This document shows positions 1 through 8,102 of a DNA stretch of 64,000 nt, piece after piece. Each line of letters begins with the position of its first letter. Position 1 is the stretch's first letter. Below the pieces are notes generated by a model. That model was not told the origin of the DNA. It did not search any database and saw nothing but the letters and a program-made list of their open reading frames with translations. The stretch is from Spirosoma agri (GTDB lineage Bacteria; Bacteroidota; Bacteroidia; Cytophagales; Spirosomataceae). The DNA lies in the NCBI RefSeq assembly GCF_010747415.1, contig NZ_JAAGNZ010000001.1:124001-188000 (forward strand), given 5' to 3'. The position numbers and the translations under genes are program-made.

Positions 1-106
1 CGGAAAGCTGGCCGTTGTCCGGTAAGCAAACCAGATTGATTCGGGATGAGTTGTGAATCTGATTGTTTGTTATTGCCGTGTTACGTATTTCCTAGACTGA
101 TCCGAT

Positions 107-1129
107 ATGCTTCACCTCGATGCCCAAAACACTGATGTTCTCCAGGATTACTTACGCCGACGTGGCTGGCTCGATACCGAAGAAAAGATCGAATCGGTCG
201 AGAAGCCCGGTGAAGGAAACATGAACTATACCGTCCGGGTGATAACGCCCAACCGAACACTGATTGTCAAGCAGTCTCGGGACTATGTGGAGAAATACCC
301 AACGATTCCGGCTCCGGCTAATCGGGCGGTTATCGAAGGGCGATTCTACCAGAAAGTTCAGCCGATCCCGATGCTGGCCAATTATATGCCCCAACTGCTG
401 GGGGCCGACGAAGACAATAATATTCTGGTGCTTCAGGATCTGGGCACTGCCCGTGACTACACCTTTCTGTATCAACCTGGTCAGCTTTTGAGCGATACGG
501 ATTCGGTGGCCCTAACGGCCTATCTGTCTGAGCTTCATCATCAGTTTCTGGTCGAAGAGCCCGATCCGATTTTTGCCAATCAGGCTATGCGAGAATTGAA
601 TCACGAACACCTGTTCAAGTATCCGTTTCTGGAAGAAAACGGATTTGATCTCGATACGATTCAGCCGGGTTTGCAGGCGCTGGCAATGCCTTACAAACGC
701 GACGCCGACCTGAAAAAGAGCGTCCGACAATTGGGCGAACGCTATCTGGCCGACGGTACGCGAAGAGGAGCAACAAGTGCTCCTAAAGCACTCTTGCACG
801 GTGATTATTATCCCGGTAGCTGGTTGCAGGCAACGATCGGTGATGAGCTTGTCATTAAAGTGATCGACCCGGAATTCTGTTTCTACGGTCCTCCGGAGTT
901 CGATCTGGGAGTAATGATTGCCCATTTGATGATGGCGCAGCAGCCGCTCTCGACGCTGGACACAATTTTGGCAACTTACGAAAAACCTGCGGGTTTTGAT
1001 GATACGCTTCGCCAGCGCTTCACGGGCGTTGAACTTATGCGCCGGTTGATTGGACTGGCTCAACTCCCGTTAAGTCTGTCGCTCGAGCAAAAACAATCGT
1101 TATTAAGTGAGGCCCGTCACATGCTTTAA
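107..1129 (+). CDS. APH-fold small-molecule kinase, methylthioribose kinase-like
   Basis: This 340-residue protein is a phosphotransferase of the aminoglycoside-kinase fold and probably phosphorylates a pentose or pentose-derived substrate. An N-terminal GEGNMNYTVRV stretch (about residues 35-45) matches the nucleotide-binding loop, with a likely ATP-contacting lysine at 55. HGD at 231-233 carries the probable catalytic Asp233. IDPEFCFYGPPEFDLG (253-268) closely resembles the DPE metal-binding motif of MtnK, the 5-methylthioribose kinase of methionine salvage. That motif is why I prefer MtnK-like over a generic APH, but the true substrate is unknown. The ATG at 107 has no Shine-Dalgarno sequence. 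A nucleoside hydrolase follows after 10 bp, so the two are probably co-transcribed. Confidence 0.7.
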   Translation: MLHLDAQNTDVLQDYLRRRGWLDTEEKIESVEKPGEGNMNYTVRVITPNRTLIVKQSRDYVEKYPTIPAPANRAVIEGRFYQKVQPIPMLANYMPQLLGADEDNNILVLQDLGTARDYTFLYQPGQLLSDTDSVALTAYLSELHHQFLVEEPDPIFANQAMRELNHEHLFKYPFLEENGFDLDTIQPGLQALAMPYKRDADLKKSVRQLGERYLADGTRRGATSAPKALLHGDYYPGSWLQATIGDELVIKVIDPEFCFYGPPEFDLGVMIAHLMMAQQPLSTLDTILATYEKPAGFDDTLRQRFTGVELMRRLIGLAQLPLSLSLEQKQSLLSEARHML

Positions 1130-1139
1130 TCATCAGCCT

Positions 1140-2123
1140 ATGTCATCTGTTGTTCCTGCGCAACCACGCCGAATCTGGCTCGATACGGATATTATGATCG
1201 GGATGAAGGATAAAACACCCCGTGAAGTAGACGATGCCATCGCGCTGATCATGGCGCTTGAACACCCCGATAAAATCGAAATCGTGGGGATCAGCACAAT
1301 CACCTACGCCAATTACGGACACGATGTGACGCAGAAACTGCTGGGCTGGTACAACAAAACCGGTCGAACGATTCCGGTGTATCGTGGGTCCGACACGGCC
1401 CAGGACGTTGGCACGGAAAACGAAGCAACGCGTGCCCTGGCGGATGCGCTTCAATTGGAGAAAATGCCGATTCTGGCTATTGGACCGGTTACGAACGTGG
1501 CAACGGTAATTAAAAACCACCCGGAACTGATCCCGCAAATCGAAGAGGTTGTCGTCTGTGCCGGGCGAACACCCGGTTTGCCCTTCAAACCGGGCTTGGA
1601 AAAGTTGTCGGTGGGCGATTATAACTTCGAGATGGACCCGGAGTCATTCCGGATCTTGTTTGACGCAGGGGTTAACATGGTGCTGTCGGGTTATGAGTGC
1701 AGCGTTTATACCTTTTTGGGGAAGACGGATATTGAGTTTCTGAACAACGCGACCGAAGCCGATCAGTGGGTATATGACCAGCTACGTCCCTGGCAGCAAT
1801 TTAACGAAGAGCTGTTTGGCGTAGACGGTTTTGTACCCTGGGATACAACGCCCCTTGGCTACCTGACGCACCCCGACTACTTCAAGTATTATCGGGATAT
1901 TCCCGTTCGAATCAATGTCCGCCAGAGCGATACTACACCCGGCGAAGATAAGCCGTATCTGGAAGTTTCGTACTCGTACGAAAACACACAATGGCGGGCG
2001 ACCTACGCATATAAAACGCTGCCCGGTTTTGAAGAAATTGTGATCAATGATTTGAAACGGGCAGCGCAGAAGAACGTAGTCACGCGGCATTCCGACAGCC
2101 TAGTCCGTAGGGCCGAAGACTAA
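1140..2123 (+). CDS. Inosine/uridine-preferring-type nucleoside hydrolase
   Basis: A nucleoside hydrolase of the calcium-dependent IU-NH family, splitting a ribonucleoside into base and free ribose. The metal-binding aspartates are visible in LDTD (about residues 14-17) and in VDDAIAL about 15 residues later. The usual family signature is a compact DTDxxxDDAxAL, so this copy has about ten extra residues (MIGMKDKTPRE) between the two aspartate groups. A reading frame runs upstream to an ATG at 1107, but that would overlap the kinase. The ATG at 1140 leaves a 10-bp gap and starts just before the conserved strand, giving 327 residues. The pairing with a sugar-kinase-like gene suggests nucleoside or ribose salvage. 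The last codons form one arm of an inverted repeat. Confidence 0.85.
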   Translation: MSSVVPAQPRRIWLDTDIMIGMKDKTPREVDDAIALIMALEHPDKIEIVGISTITYANYGHDVTQKLLGWYNKTGRTIPVYRGSDTAQDVGTENEATRALADALQLEKMPILAIGPVTNVATVIKNHPELIPQIEEVVVCAGRTPGLPFKPGLEKLSVGDYNFEMDPESFRILFDAGVNMVLSGYECSVYTFLGKTDIEFLNNATEADQWVYDQLRPWQQFNEELFGVDGFVPWDTTPLGYLTHPDYFKYYRDIPVRINVRQSDTTPGEDKPYLEVSYSYENTQWRATYAYKTLPGFEEIVINDLKRAAQKNVVTRHSDSLVRRAED

Positions 2124-2166
2124 TTTGTCATCTTTAGCTCCACGAACCAGACTGTCGGAATGCCGC
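2084..2166. repeat. 15-bp perfect inverted repeat spanning a gene end
   Basis: GCGGCATTCCGACAG (2084-2098) is matched exactly, in inverse orientation, at 2152-2166, with 53 bases between the arms. The left arm is coding sequence for the last residues of the nucleoside hydrolase. The right arm lies 16 bases from the stop codon of the converging outer-membrane protein gene. There is no T-run on either side. It may act as a transcription barrier between convergent genes or be the relic of a duplication. Confidence 0.7.
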
Positions 2167-2181
2167 ACCACCGCGTTACTG

Positions 2182-4611
2182 TTATTTCTTGTCGTCGTTA
2201 CTGATTTTACGGCTCTGTTTGCCGCCCGAACTCATCTGGCCGAATTTGTAGCTAAGCGTCAGGCGAACGGAGCGATTCACAAACAGGGACGTGTTTTGTG
2301 CCGTGAATGAAGGCGCAAACTGCTCGCCCGTTATTTTGACACTCCGGTTAAATGGGTTATTGAGGTTCAGCGTCAGCGTAACTTTTTTATCCATCAGCTC
2401 TTTCTTGGCCGAAAGACCGTAGTAATACCAGCCTGAGTTCCGGCTCTGAAGCGAAATCCATCCCGACCCAACATATCCATTGGCCTGGAGCGTCAGGTCT
2501 TTGGGGAGCTTGTAGGAAAAGTTAGGGCTCAGGCTCCATACCCACCCGCTTGTGCGCTGATTGAGGGCAATGCTGGTGAGATCCACGTAGGTAATATCAC
2601 TTCCGACGCTCAGATTGATGCTTTTCGTGGGCTGAAGGGCCAGGTTAAGATTGGCCCCGTAACTGGCATTTCGACCAATGTTCTGCGGAGTCGTCAGCGC
2701 AACACCCTGCGCATCGACCGTCGAGAGCCATTCAATCGAGTTGTTGGTCTGCCGCCAGAAAAGCGCGGCATTGAACGACGAGCCTTCTTTACCGAACGTG
2801 CTGTAAGATAATTCCGTTGCGTGGGTCAGTTCCGGATTCAGGAAGGGATTACCCGTCTGGATATTTTTGGGATCACTGTAGTTTTTGTACGGGTTCAGAT
2901 ACCAGATCAGCGGGCGCGAAATTCGCTGCGTATAACTGACCTTGACCGTGTGCTTTGTCCAGAGCGTCTTGGCCAGCGTAAAACTGGGAATCAGATTCTG
3001 GTACTGGTTGGTAAATCGGCTCTGCGTCGACACAAAATCGCCCTCAATATTCGTGTGTTCGAGTCTTGCTCCGGCGGTAAGGTTCCATTTCCGTTTTGTG
3101 TCTACTTTCAACGATGCATACCCCGCCACGACGCGTTGATCGTAGGTGAAGTCGTTGGACCGGCTGGGGTCGATGGCATAATCACGTTCCTGCCCCGACA
3201 ACGCCTGTTCGATGACAAACTCGCTGCCAATGTTGCGCTGAATGGCTTTGGCACCGGCTTCGGCTTTGAACGTAAGCGTGTCGTGCTTGGTGTAGGCCGT
3301 AAACGGGTGCGTGTAATCAGTCTGGAAGGTGTATTCGTTGTTCCGGCTGAGGTTCGTGCTTCGTTCCAGGTAGCTCGGTACTTCCGACTTCATATCCGTC
3401 TGGGTAATGGTGTAGTAATAGTTATCGGGCATGCGCGCGTATTGTGTCAGAATCGCAAATTCCCGGCCCGGCTTTTTGAACGACTTCGTCCAGCCCAGGT
3501 TAAATTCCGTGTTTCCATATGGATTGCGGAAATTGATGTCACGGTGAAACTGCTGAATGACAGCACCCTGTGGATCGGTCAGGCGGCTATCGAGTGTACT
3601 GTTCATCGGGAAGTTACCACCCCAGGCATTGGCCGAAAAGTTGATCCGGTTCGTCGAATCGGGGTCGTAGTCGAGGCTCATTTCCCCGAACCCGCCTGTG
3701 CCGGTATTGTCACGACTCGTACTCTGCTGTAAAATACTGCTCGGCTGGTCATTGGTCAGGGCGGTTCGTAGGCTACTGTTCTCTGCGATGTTGCGGTATT
3801 GATAGCCGTTCAGGGAGATGGCGAGTCCCAGTTTTTTTCCTTTTACGTTCAAATTACCACCCAACGAACGGTTCAGGTCTCCGCCCGTTACGTTGACGGT
3901 CCCGTTTGTGCCCTGAACGCCTTTTTTCGTAATGATATTGATCACACCGGCGGATCCTTCAGCATCGTATTTAGCACCGGGACTCGTGATGACCTCCACC
4001 GATTTGATGATATTGGCGGGCATCTGCTTGAGCGCATCGGCCAGATTACGGGCCATAATCGAAGAAGGTTTACCATTGACCAAGACTTTGATATTGCCAC
4101 TTCCGCGCATTTTCAGGTTACCGTCCAGATCGACCGTCAGCATGGGTACTTTGCGCAGCACATCGACGGCGGTGCCGCCCGTGTTCGACGCGTCTTTTTC
4201 GGCGTTGTACACCAGACGATCGCCTTTGTCTTCAATCAGCGCTTTTTGCCCAACGACGTTGACTTCGTTCAGGTTGCGACTATCGGGCGACACCACAATG
4301 TTGCCCAGGTCAAGCAGTGGTTTAGCCGCCGAAATCGCTATTTTTTCAATCGTTTTAGTGCGGTAACCGACGAACGAAATGACCAGTTTGTAGGTCCCTA
4401 CTGCGATCTTGTCCAGAACGAATGACCCTTTTTCGTCCGTCGTTACGCCCGATATAAGTTTAGTATCAGACCCCTGGATAGCCACCGTTGCAAAAGGCAC
4501 CGGCTTTGTTGAACTGGAATCGGTCAGCGAGCCCGTAATGCGACCCGGATTCGATTGACTTAGGGCCAACATTGGAATAAGAAAGAACAAGGATAGGAAT
4601 AAGTTTTTCAT
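2182..4611 (-). CDS. Outer-membrane beta-barrel protein, TonB-receptor-like
   Basis: A large outer-membrane protein of about 809 residues. A signal peptide (MKNLFLSLFFLIPMLALSQ) is followed by a carboxypeptidase-regulatory-like beta domain (about 24-105), a TonB-dependent-receptor plug domain (about 130-235, with the typical LRKVPMLTVDLDGN and GSAGVINIITKKG stretches) and a C-terminal barrel of many aromatic-rich strands. This architecture belongs to the outer membrane beta-barrel family common in Bacteroidota. Its cargo cannot be told from sequence, and no SusD-type partner is adjacent. The frame extends 25 codons upstream to 4686, but the signal peptide fixes the ATG at 4611. It converges with the nucleoside hydrolase. 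Confidence 0.85.
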   Translation of the reverse strand: MKNLFLSLFFLIPMLALSQSNPGRITGSLTDSSSTKPVPFATVAIQGSDTKLISGVTTDEKGSFVLDKIAVGTYKLVISFVGYRTKTIEKIAISAAKPLLDLGNIVVSPDSRNLNEVNVVGQKALIEDKGDRLVYNAEKDASNTGGTAVDVLRKVPMLTVDLDGNLKMRGSGNIKVLVNGKPSSIMARNLADALKQMPANIIKSVEVITSPGAKYDAEGSAGVINIITKKGVQGTNGTVNVTGGDLNRSLGGNLNVKGKKLGLAISLNGYQYRNIAENSSLRTALTNDQPSSILQQSTSRDNTGTGGFGEMSLDYDPDSTNRINFSANAWGGNFPMNSTLDSRLTDPQGAVIQQFHRDINFRNPYGNTEFNLGWTKSFKKPGREFAILTQYARMPDNYYYTITQTDMKSEVPSYLERSTNLSRNNEYTFQTDYTHPFTAYTKHDTLTFKAEAGAKAIQRNIGSEFVIEQALSGQERDYAIDPSRSNDFTYDQRVVAGYASLKVDTKRKWNLTAGARLEHTNIEGDFVSTQSRFTNQYQNLIPSFTLAKTLWTKHTVKVSYTQRISRPLIWYLNPYKNYSDPKNIQTGNPFLNPELTHATELSYSTFGKEGSSFNAALFWRQTNNSIEWLSTVDAQGVALTTPQNIGRNASYGANLNLALQPTKSINLSVGSDITYVDLTSIALNQRTSGWVWSLSPNFSYKLPKDLTLQANGYVGSGWISLQSRNSGWYYYGLSAKKELMDKKVTLTLNLNNPFNRSVKITGEQFAPSFTAQNTSLFVNRSVRLTLSYKFGQMSSGGKQSRKISNDDKK

Positions 4612-5023
4612 GAAAAGGTGAAAAGGATAAGGGAAGGGTAATGGCTGATGATGGAGTAAAGCTAAAGCGTCATAAAGGAAGGACATATGCCGTTATGGAA
4701 ATTTAACATTTCGACAAACGGTCCATTTTCATCGACTAACCCGCTGATTTATATGTGACTGGCGAACTGGAGTATGGAAGGAACAAATTGTCATGTGACA
4801 TTGCTGATGTGTCGATGCCTTTACGGCAAAGATGCCTTCCGTGGGCAGGAAGTTGCACGGGTAAAAAGATTTATCTGGCCATCCGCTTATATATTGCTGG
4901 AAGCCGTAAACGATCGTTTGATGAATCAGGGCATTTTGCCTAATTTTGATCAGTTTTTCAGCCAGTGCTATCGAAACGAGAATTGCTGGTCGATACGAGA
5001 TAAAACGAAATCAACCGTTCAGG
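4612..5023. other. Intergenic region between divergent genes
   Basis: This 412-bp stretch separates the minus-strand outer-membrane protein from pdhB on the plus strand. Two frames of 62 and 129 codons cross it, but neither resembles a known protein and both end or overlap implausibly, so I do not call genes. It holds the well-formed pdhB promoter at 4917-4948 and presumably the promoter of the outer-membrane protein, for which I see no clean consensus. Confidence 0.6.
4917..4948 (+). promoter_or_regulatory. Bacteroidota-type promoter for pdhB
   Basis: TTTG (4917-4920) and TAATTTTG (4941-4948) are separated by 20 bp. This fits the -33 TTTG and -7 TAnnTTTG consensus of the Bacteroidota primary sigma factor. 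Transcription would start near 4955, giving a leader of about 70 nt before the ATG at 5024. Confidence 0.6.
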
Positions 5024-6004
5024 ATGAGAGAAATACAGTTCCGCGAAGCCCTGCGGGAGGCCATGTCGGAAGAAATGCGCCGGGACCCGAAAGTCTATCT
5101 GATGGGCGAAGAAGTCGCCGAATACAATGGGGCCTACAAAGTCAGTCAGGGAATGCTGGATGAGTTTGGGGCTGCGCGGGTAATTGACACGCCTATCGCC
5201 GAATTAGGGTTCGCCGGTATTGGCGTTGGCTCGGCGATCAACGGTCTGCGGCCGATCATCGAATTTATGACCTTTAATTTCTCACTGGTAGCCATTGATC
5301 AGGTCATTAACTCAGCAGCAAAAATAATGTCGATGTCGGGCGGGCAATACTCCTGCCCGATTGTGTTTCGGGGACCTACCGGTAACGCCGGCATGCTGTC
5401 GAGTCAGCACTCTCAGAATTTTGAGAACTGGTTCGCCAACACATCGGGACTGAAAGTTGTCGTTCCATCCAATCCATACGACGCTAAGGGATTGCTCAAG
5501 TCCTGCATCCGCGATAATGACCCGGTCATTTTCATGGAGTCGGAATTGATGTATGGCGATAAGGGTCAGGTTCCGGAAGAAGAATATTTGATTCCGATCG
5601 GTCAGGCTAACATCGTTCGCGAAGGGAATGACGTAACGATCGTGTCATTTGGTAAGATCATGAAAGTAGCGATTGCCGCTGCCGAAGAATTAGCCAAGAA
5701 TGGCATCTCTGCCGAAGTTATCGATCTGCGGTCGGTTCGTCCGATCGATTACGCAACAATCATTAACTCGGTGAAGAAAACAAACCGGTGTGTGATCGTT
5801 GAAGAAGCGTGGCCGTTGGCGGCTATCTCGTCGGAATTGACGTACAACATCCAGCGTAACGCGTTCGATTACCTGGATTCACCGGTTATTCGGGTGAACA
5901 GCATGGATTTGCCCCTTCCGTATGCGCCAACGCTCATCGAGGCTATTCTGCCGAATGTTAAGCGGACATTGCAGGCTGTGGAAACCGTGATGTATAAGAA
6001 ATAG
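5024..6004 (+). CDS. pdhB: Pyruvate dehydrogenase E1 component, beta subunit
   Basis: The beta subunit of the thiamine-diphosphate-dependent E1 enzyme, which decarboxylates pyruvate (or a related 2-oxoacid) and hands the acetyl group to lipoyl-E2. At 326 residues it has the usual length. The Transket_pyr half (about 1-180) shows MGEEVAEYNGAYKVSQGM and the conserved PIAELGFAGIGVGSA. The C-terminal transketolase half follows with VIDLRSVRPID. The frame is open 26 codons upstream, but alignment with family starts (MREIQFREALREAM) supports the ATG at 5024. The alpha subunit and E2/E3 are not in the window, so the gene stands alone between its own promoter and terminator. A branched-chain 2-oxoacid dehydrogenase beta subunit is less likely. 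Confidence 0.9.
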   Translation: MREIQFREALREAMSEEMRRDPKVYLMGEEVAEYNGAYKVSQGMLDEFGAARVIDTPIAELGFAGIGVGSAINGLRPIIEFMTFNFSLVAIDQVINSAAKIMSMSGGQYSCPIVFRGPTGNAGMLSSQHSQNFENWFANTSGLKVVVPSNPYDAKGLLKSCIRDNDPVIFMESELMYGDKGQVPEEEYLIPIGQANIVREGNDVTIVSFGKIMKVAIAAAEELAKNGISAEVIDLRSVRPIDYATIINSVKKTNRCVIVEEAWPLAAISSELTYNIQRNAFDYLDSPVIRVNSMDLPLPYAPTLIEAILPNVKRTLQAVETVMYKK

Positions 6005-6035
6005 GTGATTCGCTGAGAATCGATAAATGCAAAAA

Positions 6036-6067
6036 AGCATTGGTCGTTATGGCCAGTGCTTTTTTTT
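6036..6067 (+). terminator. Rho-independent terminator of pdhB
   Basis: AGCATTGGTC and GGCCAGTGCT form a 10-bp stem (with G-U pairs) around a short loop, followed by eight T residues. It lies 31 bp after the pdhB stop codon. Confidence 0.75.
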
Positions 6068-6073
6068 GCCCAT

Positions 6074-6103
6074 AAAAAAAGCCCGACCTTGGTGAGATCG
6101 AGC
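6074..6103 (-). terminator. Minus-strand terminator-like hairpin
   Basis: Read on the minus strand, GCTCGATC and GGTCGGGC form an 8-bp stem (G-U pairs included) around a 7-base loop, followed by a T-tract (A-run at 6074-6080 on the plus strand). The wobble pairs work only on the minus strand. The nearest minus-strand gene upstream ends at 6622, so this may catch read-through across the small plus-strand gene. Confidence 0.5.
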
Positions 6104-6198
6104 CGCTTTCTGGCGTAGTTATTGGTAAAACTAATGTAGACAGCAATTAGTTTCGGGTTTGAAAAATAGGTTGATAGTTTTTCAGAATAGTAGTGCTA

Positions 6199-6558
6199 AT
6201 GGAGAAAACTCAGGAAAAGACTGAAAATAGGTCCAACGTACGGTCAACAGGGCGCATTATCTATGAAGTCACTATTCAACACGTAGGGTCGCTCAACCTA
6301 ATTCGACAGCGAGAACCTACCGTTATTTTTTTCTCAAATCTTCGTAAAGCCGTCGATGCCATCACCGCTGAGTTAGCGCTGATGAATTGGCCACCCAAGG
6401 TTAACTATACAGCTGTTTACAGAGGAATTAAGCAGCGGGAGTTTTACAGCTGCGATTTCGATGTGGCGGGAACTCGGGTATTCCGACTAAAAGTTGTCGC
6501 CCGAATTTTAAATCCGGCATTGCCTCGTCTGGGCATTGACGATAATCCCGCAGCCTGA
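6199..6558 (+). CDS. Hypothetical protein, 119 residues
   Basis: I do not recognise this protein. It has a charged N-terminus rich in Glu, Lys and Thr, then an alternating hydrophobic/polar pattern (IIYEVTIQHVGSLNLI, VIFFSNLRKAVDAITAEL) that suggests a small alpha/beta fold. No signal peptide, membrane segment or cysteine cluster is visible beyond one cysteine (YSCDFDV). A GTG at 6193 could also start it, but the ATG two codons later is preferred. It stands alone, with terminators before it and a perfect 22-bp inverted repeat just after its stop. The codon use looks native, so it is likely a real gene. Confidence 0.55.
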   Translation: MEKTQEKTENRSNVRSTGRIIYEVTIQHVGSLNLIRQREPTVIFFSNLRKAVDAITAELALMNWPPKVNYTAVYRGIKQREFYSCDFDVAGTRVFRLKVVARILNPALPRLGIDDNPAA

Positions 6559-6561
6559 TGA

Positions 6562-6619
6562 CTGGATTGGCTTACGAGGTGAAGAGCATTAAGCCGGTTC
6601 ACCTCGTAAGCCAATCCAG
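6562..6619. terminator. 22-bp perfect inverted repeat between convergent genes
   Basis: The arms at 6562-6583 and 6598-6619 are exact inverse complements around a 14-base loop. The element fills the gap between the stop of the small plus-strand gene (6558) and the stop of the converging MBL-rhodanese gene (6622). There is no T-run on either side, so it is not a classical terminator, but its position suggests a bidirectional transcription barrier. Confidence 0.6.
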
Positions 6620-6621
6620 AC

Positions 6622-8025
6622 TTAATGAACGACACCCGTCTGGGCAATGACAGGAACCGCTGTCTTTTTTATAGCGGCTAAACCACCCTCTACATTGATC
6701 ACGTTGTCGAAACCGCGCGCTTTCAGGATTGAGTTAGCCACCATCGACCGATAGCCGCCCGCACAGTGAACGTAAACCGGCTCCGTGCGGTTGAGTTCAG
6801 CCAAATGATCATTGATCGTATCGAGCGGTACGTTCTCGGCACCCTCGATATGCTCGGTGCCAAACTCACCCGGTTTGCGAACGTCCACAATCGAAAGGGA
6901 ATGACTTTCTTGCCATCTGTCGGCAAATTCCTCGGCCGAAATCGATTCGATACTGTCTATTTCGTTGCCGGCTGTTTGCCAGCTGGAAAACCCACCGTCG
7001 AGGTAGCCAATGCAGTTATCATACCCGACGCGGGCCAGCCGAACGATCGTTTCCTGTTCCAGCCCGGCGGGTGTTACAAGCGCAATAGGCTGAGTAAGGT
7101 CTGGAATCAGCCCGCCAACCCAAGGCGCAAACTGCCCGTTCAGGCCAATATTGATGGCGTTGGGAATAAACCCTTTGGCGAAATCAGCAGCTTCCCGAAC
7201 GTCCAGAACCACGGCACCCGTTTCATTGACCGCAGCCTCAAACGCTTCGGGTGAAAGAGGTTGACTACTCCGTTTCAGGACACGGTCGAGACTTTCGTAG
7301 CCTTCTTTGTTGAGTCGCGCATTTTCGGCAAAGTAAGCGGGCGCTGCTGTCAGACCGTCGAGCACCTGCTCAATAAAGTCAGTCTTCGATTTTGCCCGGA
7401 GGGCATAATTGAACCGTTTCTGGTTGCCAAGCGTATCGGTTGTCTCTTTACTCATGTTTTTGCCACAGGCCGATCCGGCTCCATGGGCTGGGTAAACGAT
7501 CACCTCATCGGCAAGCGGCATAATCTTACTGTGCAGACTATCGTAAAGCATTCCCGCCAGGTCGCGTTCGGTCAGGTCGCCTTTGATGGCCAGATCGGGA
7601 CGTCCTACATCGCCGATAAAAAGCGTATCACCCGTAAATATAGCGTGGTCTTTTCCCCGCTCATCGATGAGCAGATACGTCGTCGATTCGCGTGTGTGGC
7701 CGGGTGTGTGGAGGGCTTTGATACGCACGTCACCTAGCGTGAATTGTTCGCCATCCTGCGCGTGATAGGCATCATACGTTGTATTGGCATTCGGTCCATA
7801 CACAATAGTAGCCCCCGTTTTCTGGGCTAGATCCAGGTGGCCCGATACAAAATCAGCGTGGAAATGGGTTTCAAAAACGTACTTGATGGTGGCCCCTGCT
7901 TTTTCCGCTTTCCGGACATAAGGAGACGTTTCACGAAGCGGATCGATGATGGCTGCTTCGCCATTGCTTTCGATATAATAGGCTCCCTGAGCCAGACAGC
8001 CCGTATACAATTGTTCGATAATCAT
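6622..8025 (-). CDS. Persulfide dioxygenase-like MBL-fold protein fused to two rhodanese domains
   Basis: A 467-residue fusion. Residues 1 to about 240 are a metallo-beta-lactamase domain of the ETHE1/persulfide-dioxygenase type, with HFHAD (54-58), a HTPGHT loop and FTGDTLFIGDVGRPDL. This domain would oxidise glutathione- or protein-bound persulfide to sulfite using iron. Two rhodanese domains follow, at about 270-360 and 375-467. The second has the active cysteine in VHCAGGYRS (Cys421). The first has LVTPAGLE where the active loop should be, so it is probably non-catalytic. The frame extends eight codons into an upstream palindromic repeat, but the ATG at 8025 (MIIEQLYTG) is the family-like start. 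It is followed on the same strand by a terminator element and preceded by the TauE gene, consistent with a sulfide-oxidation operon. Confidence 0.85.
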   Translation of the reverse strand: MIIEQLYTGCLAQGAYYIESNGEAAIIDPLRETSPYVRKAEKAGATIKYVFETHFHADFVSGHLDLAQKTGATIVYGPNANTTYDAYHAQDGEQFTLGDVRIKALHTPGHTRESTTYLLIDERGKDHAIFTGDTLFIGDVGRPDLAIKGDLTERDLAGMLYDSLHSKIMPLADEVIVYPAHGAGSACGKNMSKETTDTLGNQKRFNYALRAKSKTDFIEQVLDGLTAAPAYFAENARLNKEGYESLDRVLKRSSQPLSPEAFEAAVNETGAVVLDVREAADFAKGFIPNAINIGLNGQFAPWVGGLIPDLTQPIALVTPAGLEQETIVRLARVGYDNCIGYLDGGFSSWQTAGNEIDSIESISAEEFADRWQESHSLSIVDVRKPGEFGTEHIEGAENVPLDTINDHLAELNRTEPVYVHCAGGYRSMVANSILKARGFDNVINVEGGLAAIKKTAVPVIAQTGVVH

Positions 8026-8027
8026 AC

Positions 8028-8102
8028 GTAGTGCGGGTGAAACCCGCATGATTCATTAATAAAAGCGTGCTTCCATCCGCAACGGCGGACCGCCCGCACT
8101 AC
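8028..8102. repeat. Nested palindromic element, REP-like
   Basis: Outer arms GTAGTGCGGG (8028-8037) and CCCGCACTAC (8093-8102) pair perfectly. Inside lie two further palindromes: GCGGGT-GAA-ACCCGC (8033-8047) and GGCGG-A-CCGCC (8084-8094). The whole element fills the gap between the TauE gene, whose stop codon lies in the right arm, and the MBL-rhodanese start at 8025. The layout suggests a mobile repeated extragenic palindrome, but other copies would have to be found in the genome. Confidence 0.6.

Noticed and set aside
1-106. C-terminal end of an upstream gene
   Set aside because: A short frame ends near position 24 (GKLAVVR then stop), but it is too short to identify or to support.
1107-1139. 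Upstream start of the nucleoside hydrolase at 1107
   Set aside because: It would overlap the kinase and adds non-conserved residues; the ATG at 1140 gives a normal 10-bp spacing.
2821-3732. 303-codon plus-strand reading frame opposite the outer-membrane protein
   Set aside because: It lies wholly antisense to a clear beta-barrel gene, has no recognisable domain and mirrors the codon bias of the real gene.
4611-4686. Extended N-terminus of the outer-membrane protein
   Set aside because: The extra 25 residues precede a clean signal peptide and would block export.
4755-5163. Overlapping plus-strand frames upstream of pdhB
   Set aside because: They have no known motif, run through the pdhB promoter and overlap its coding start in another frame.
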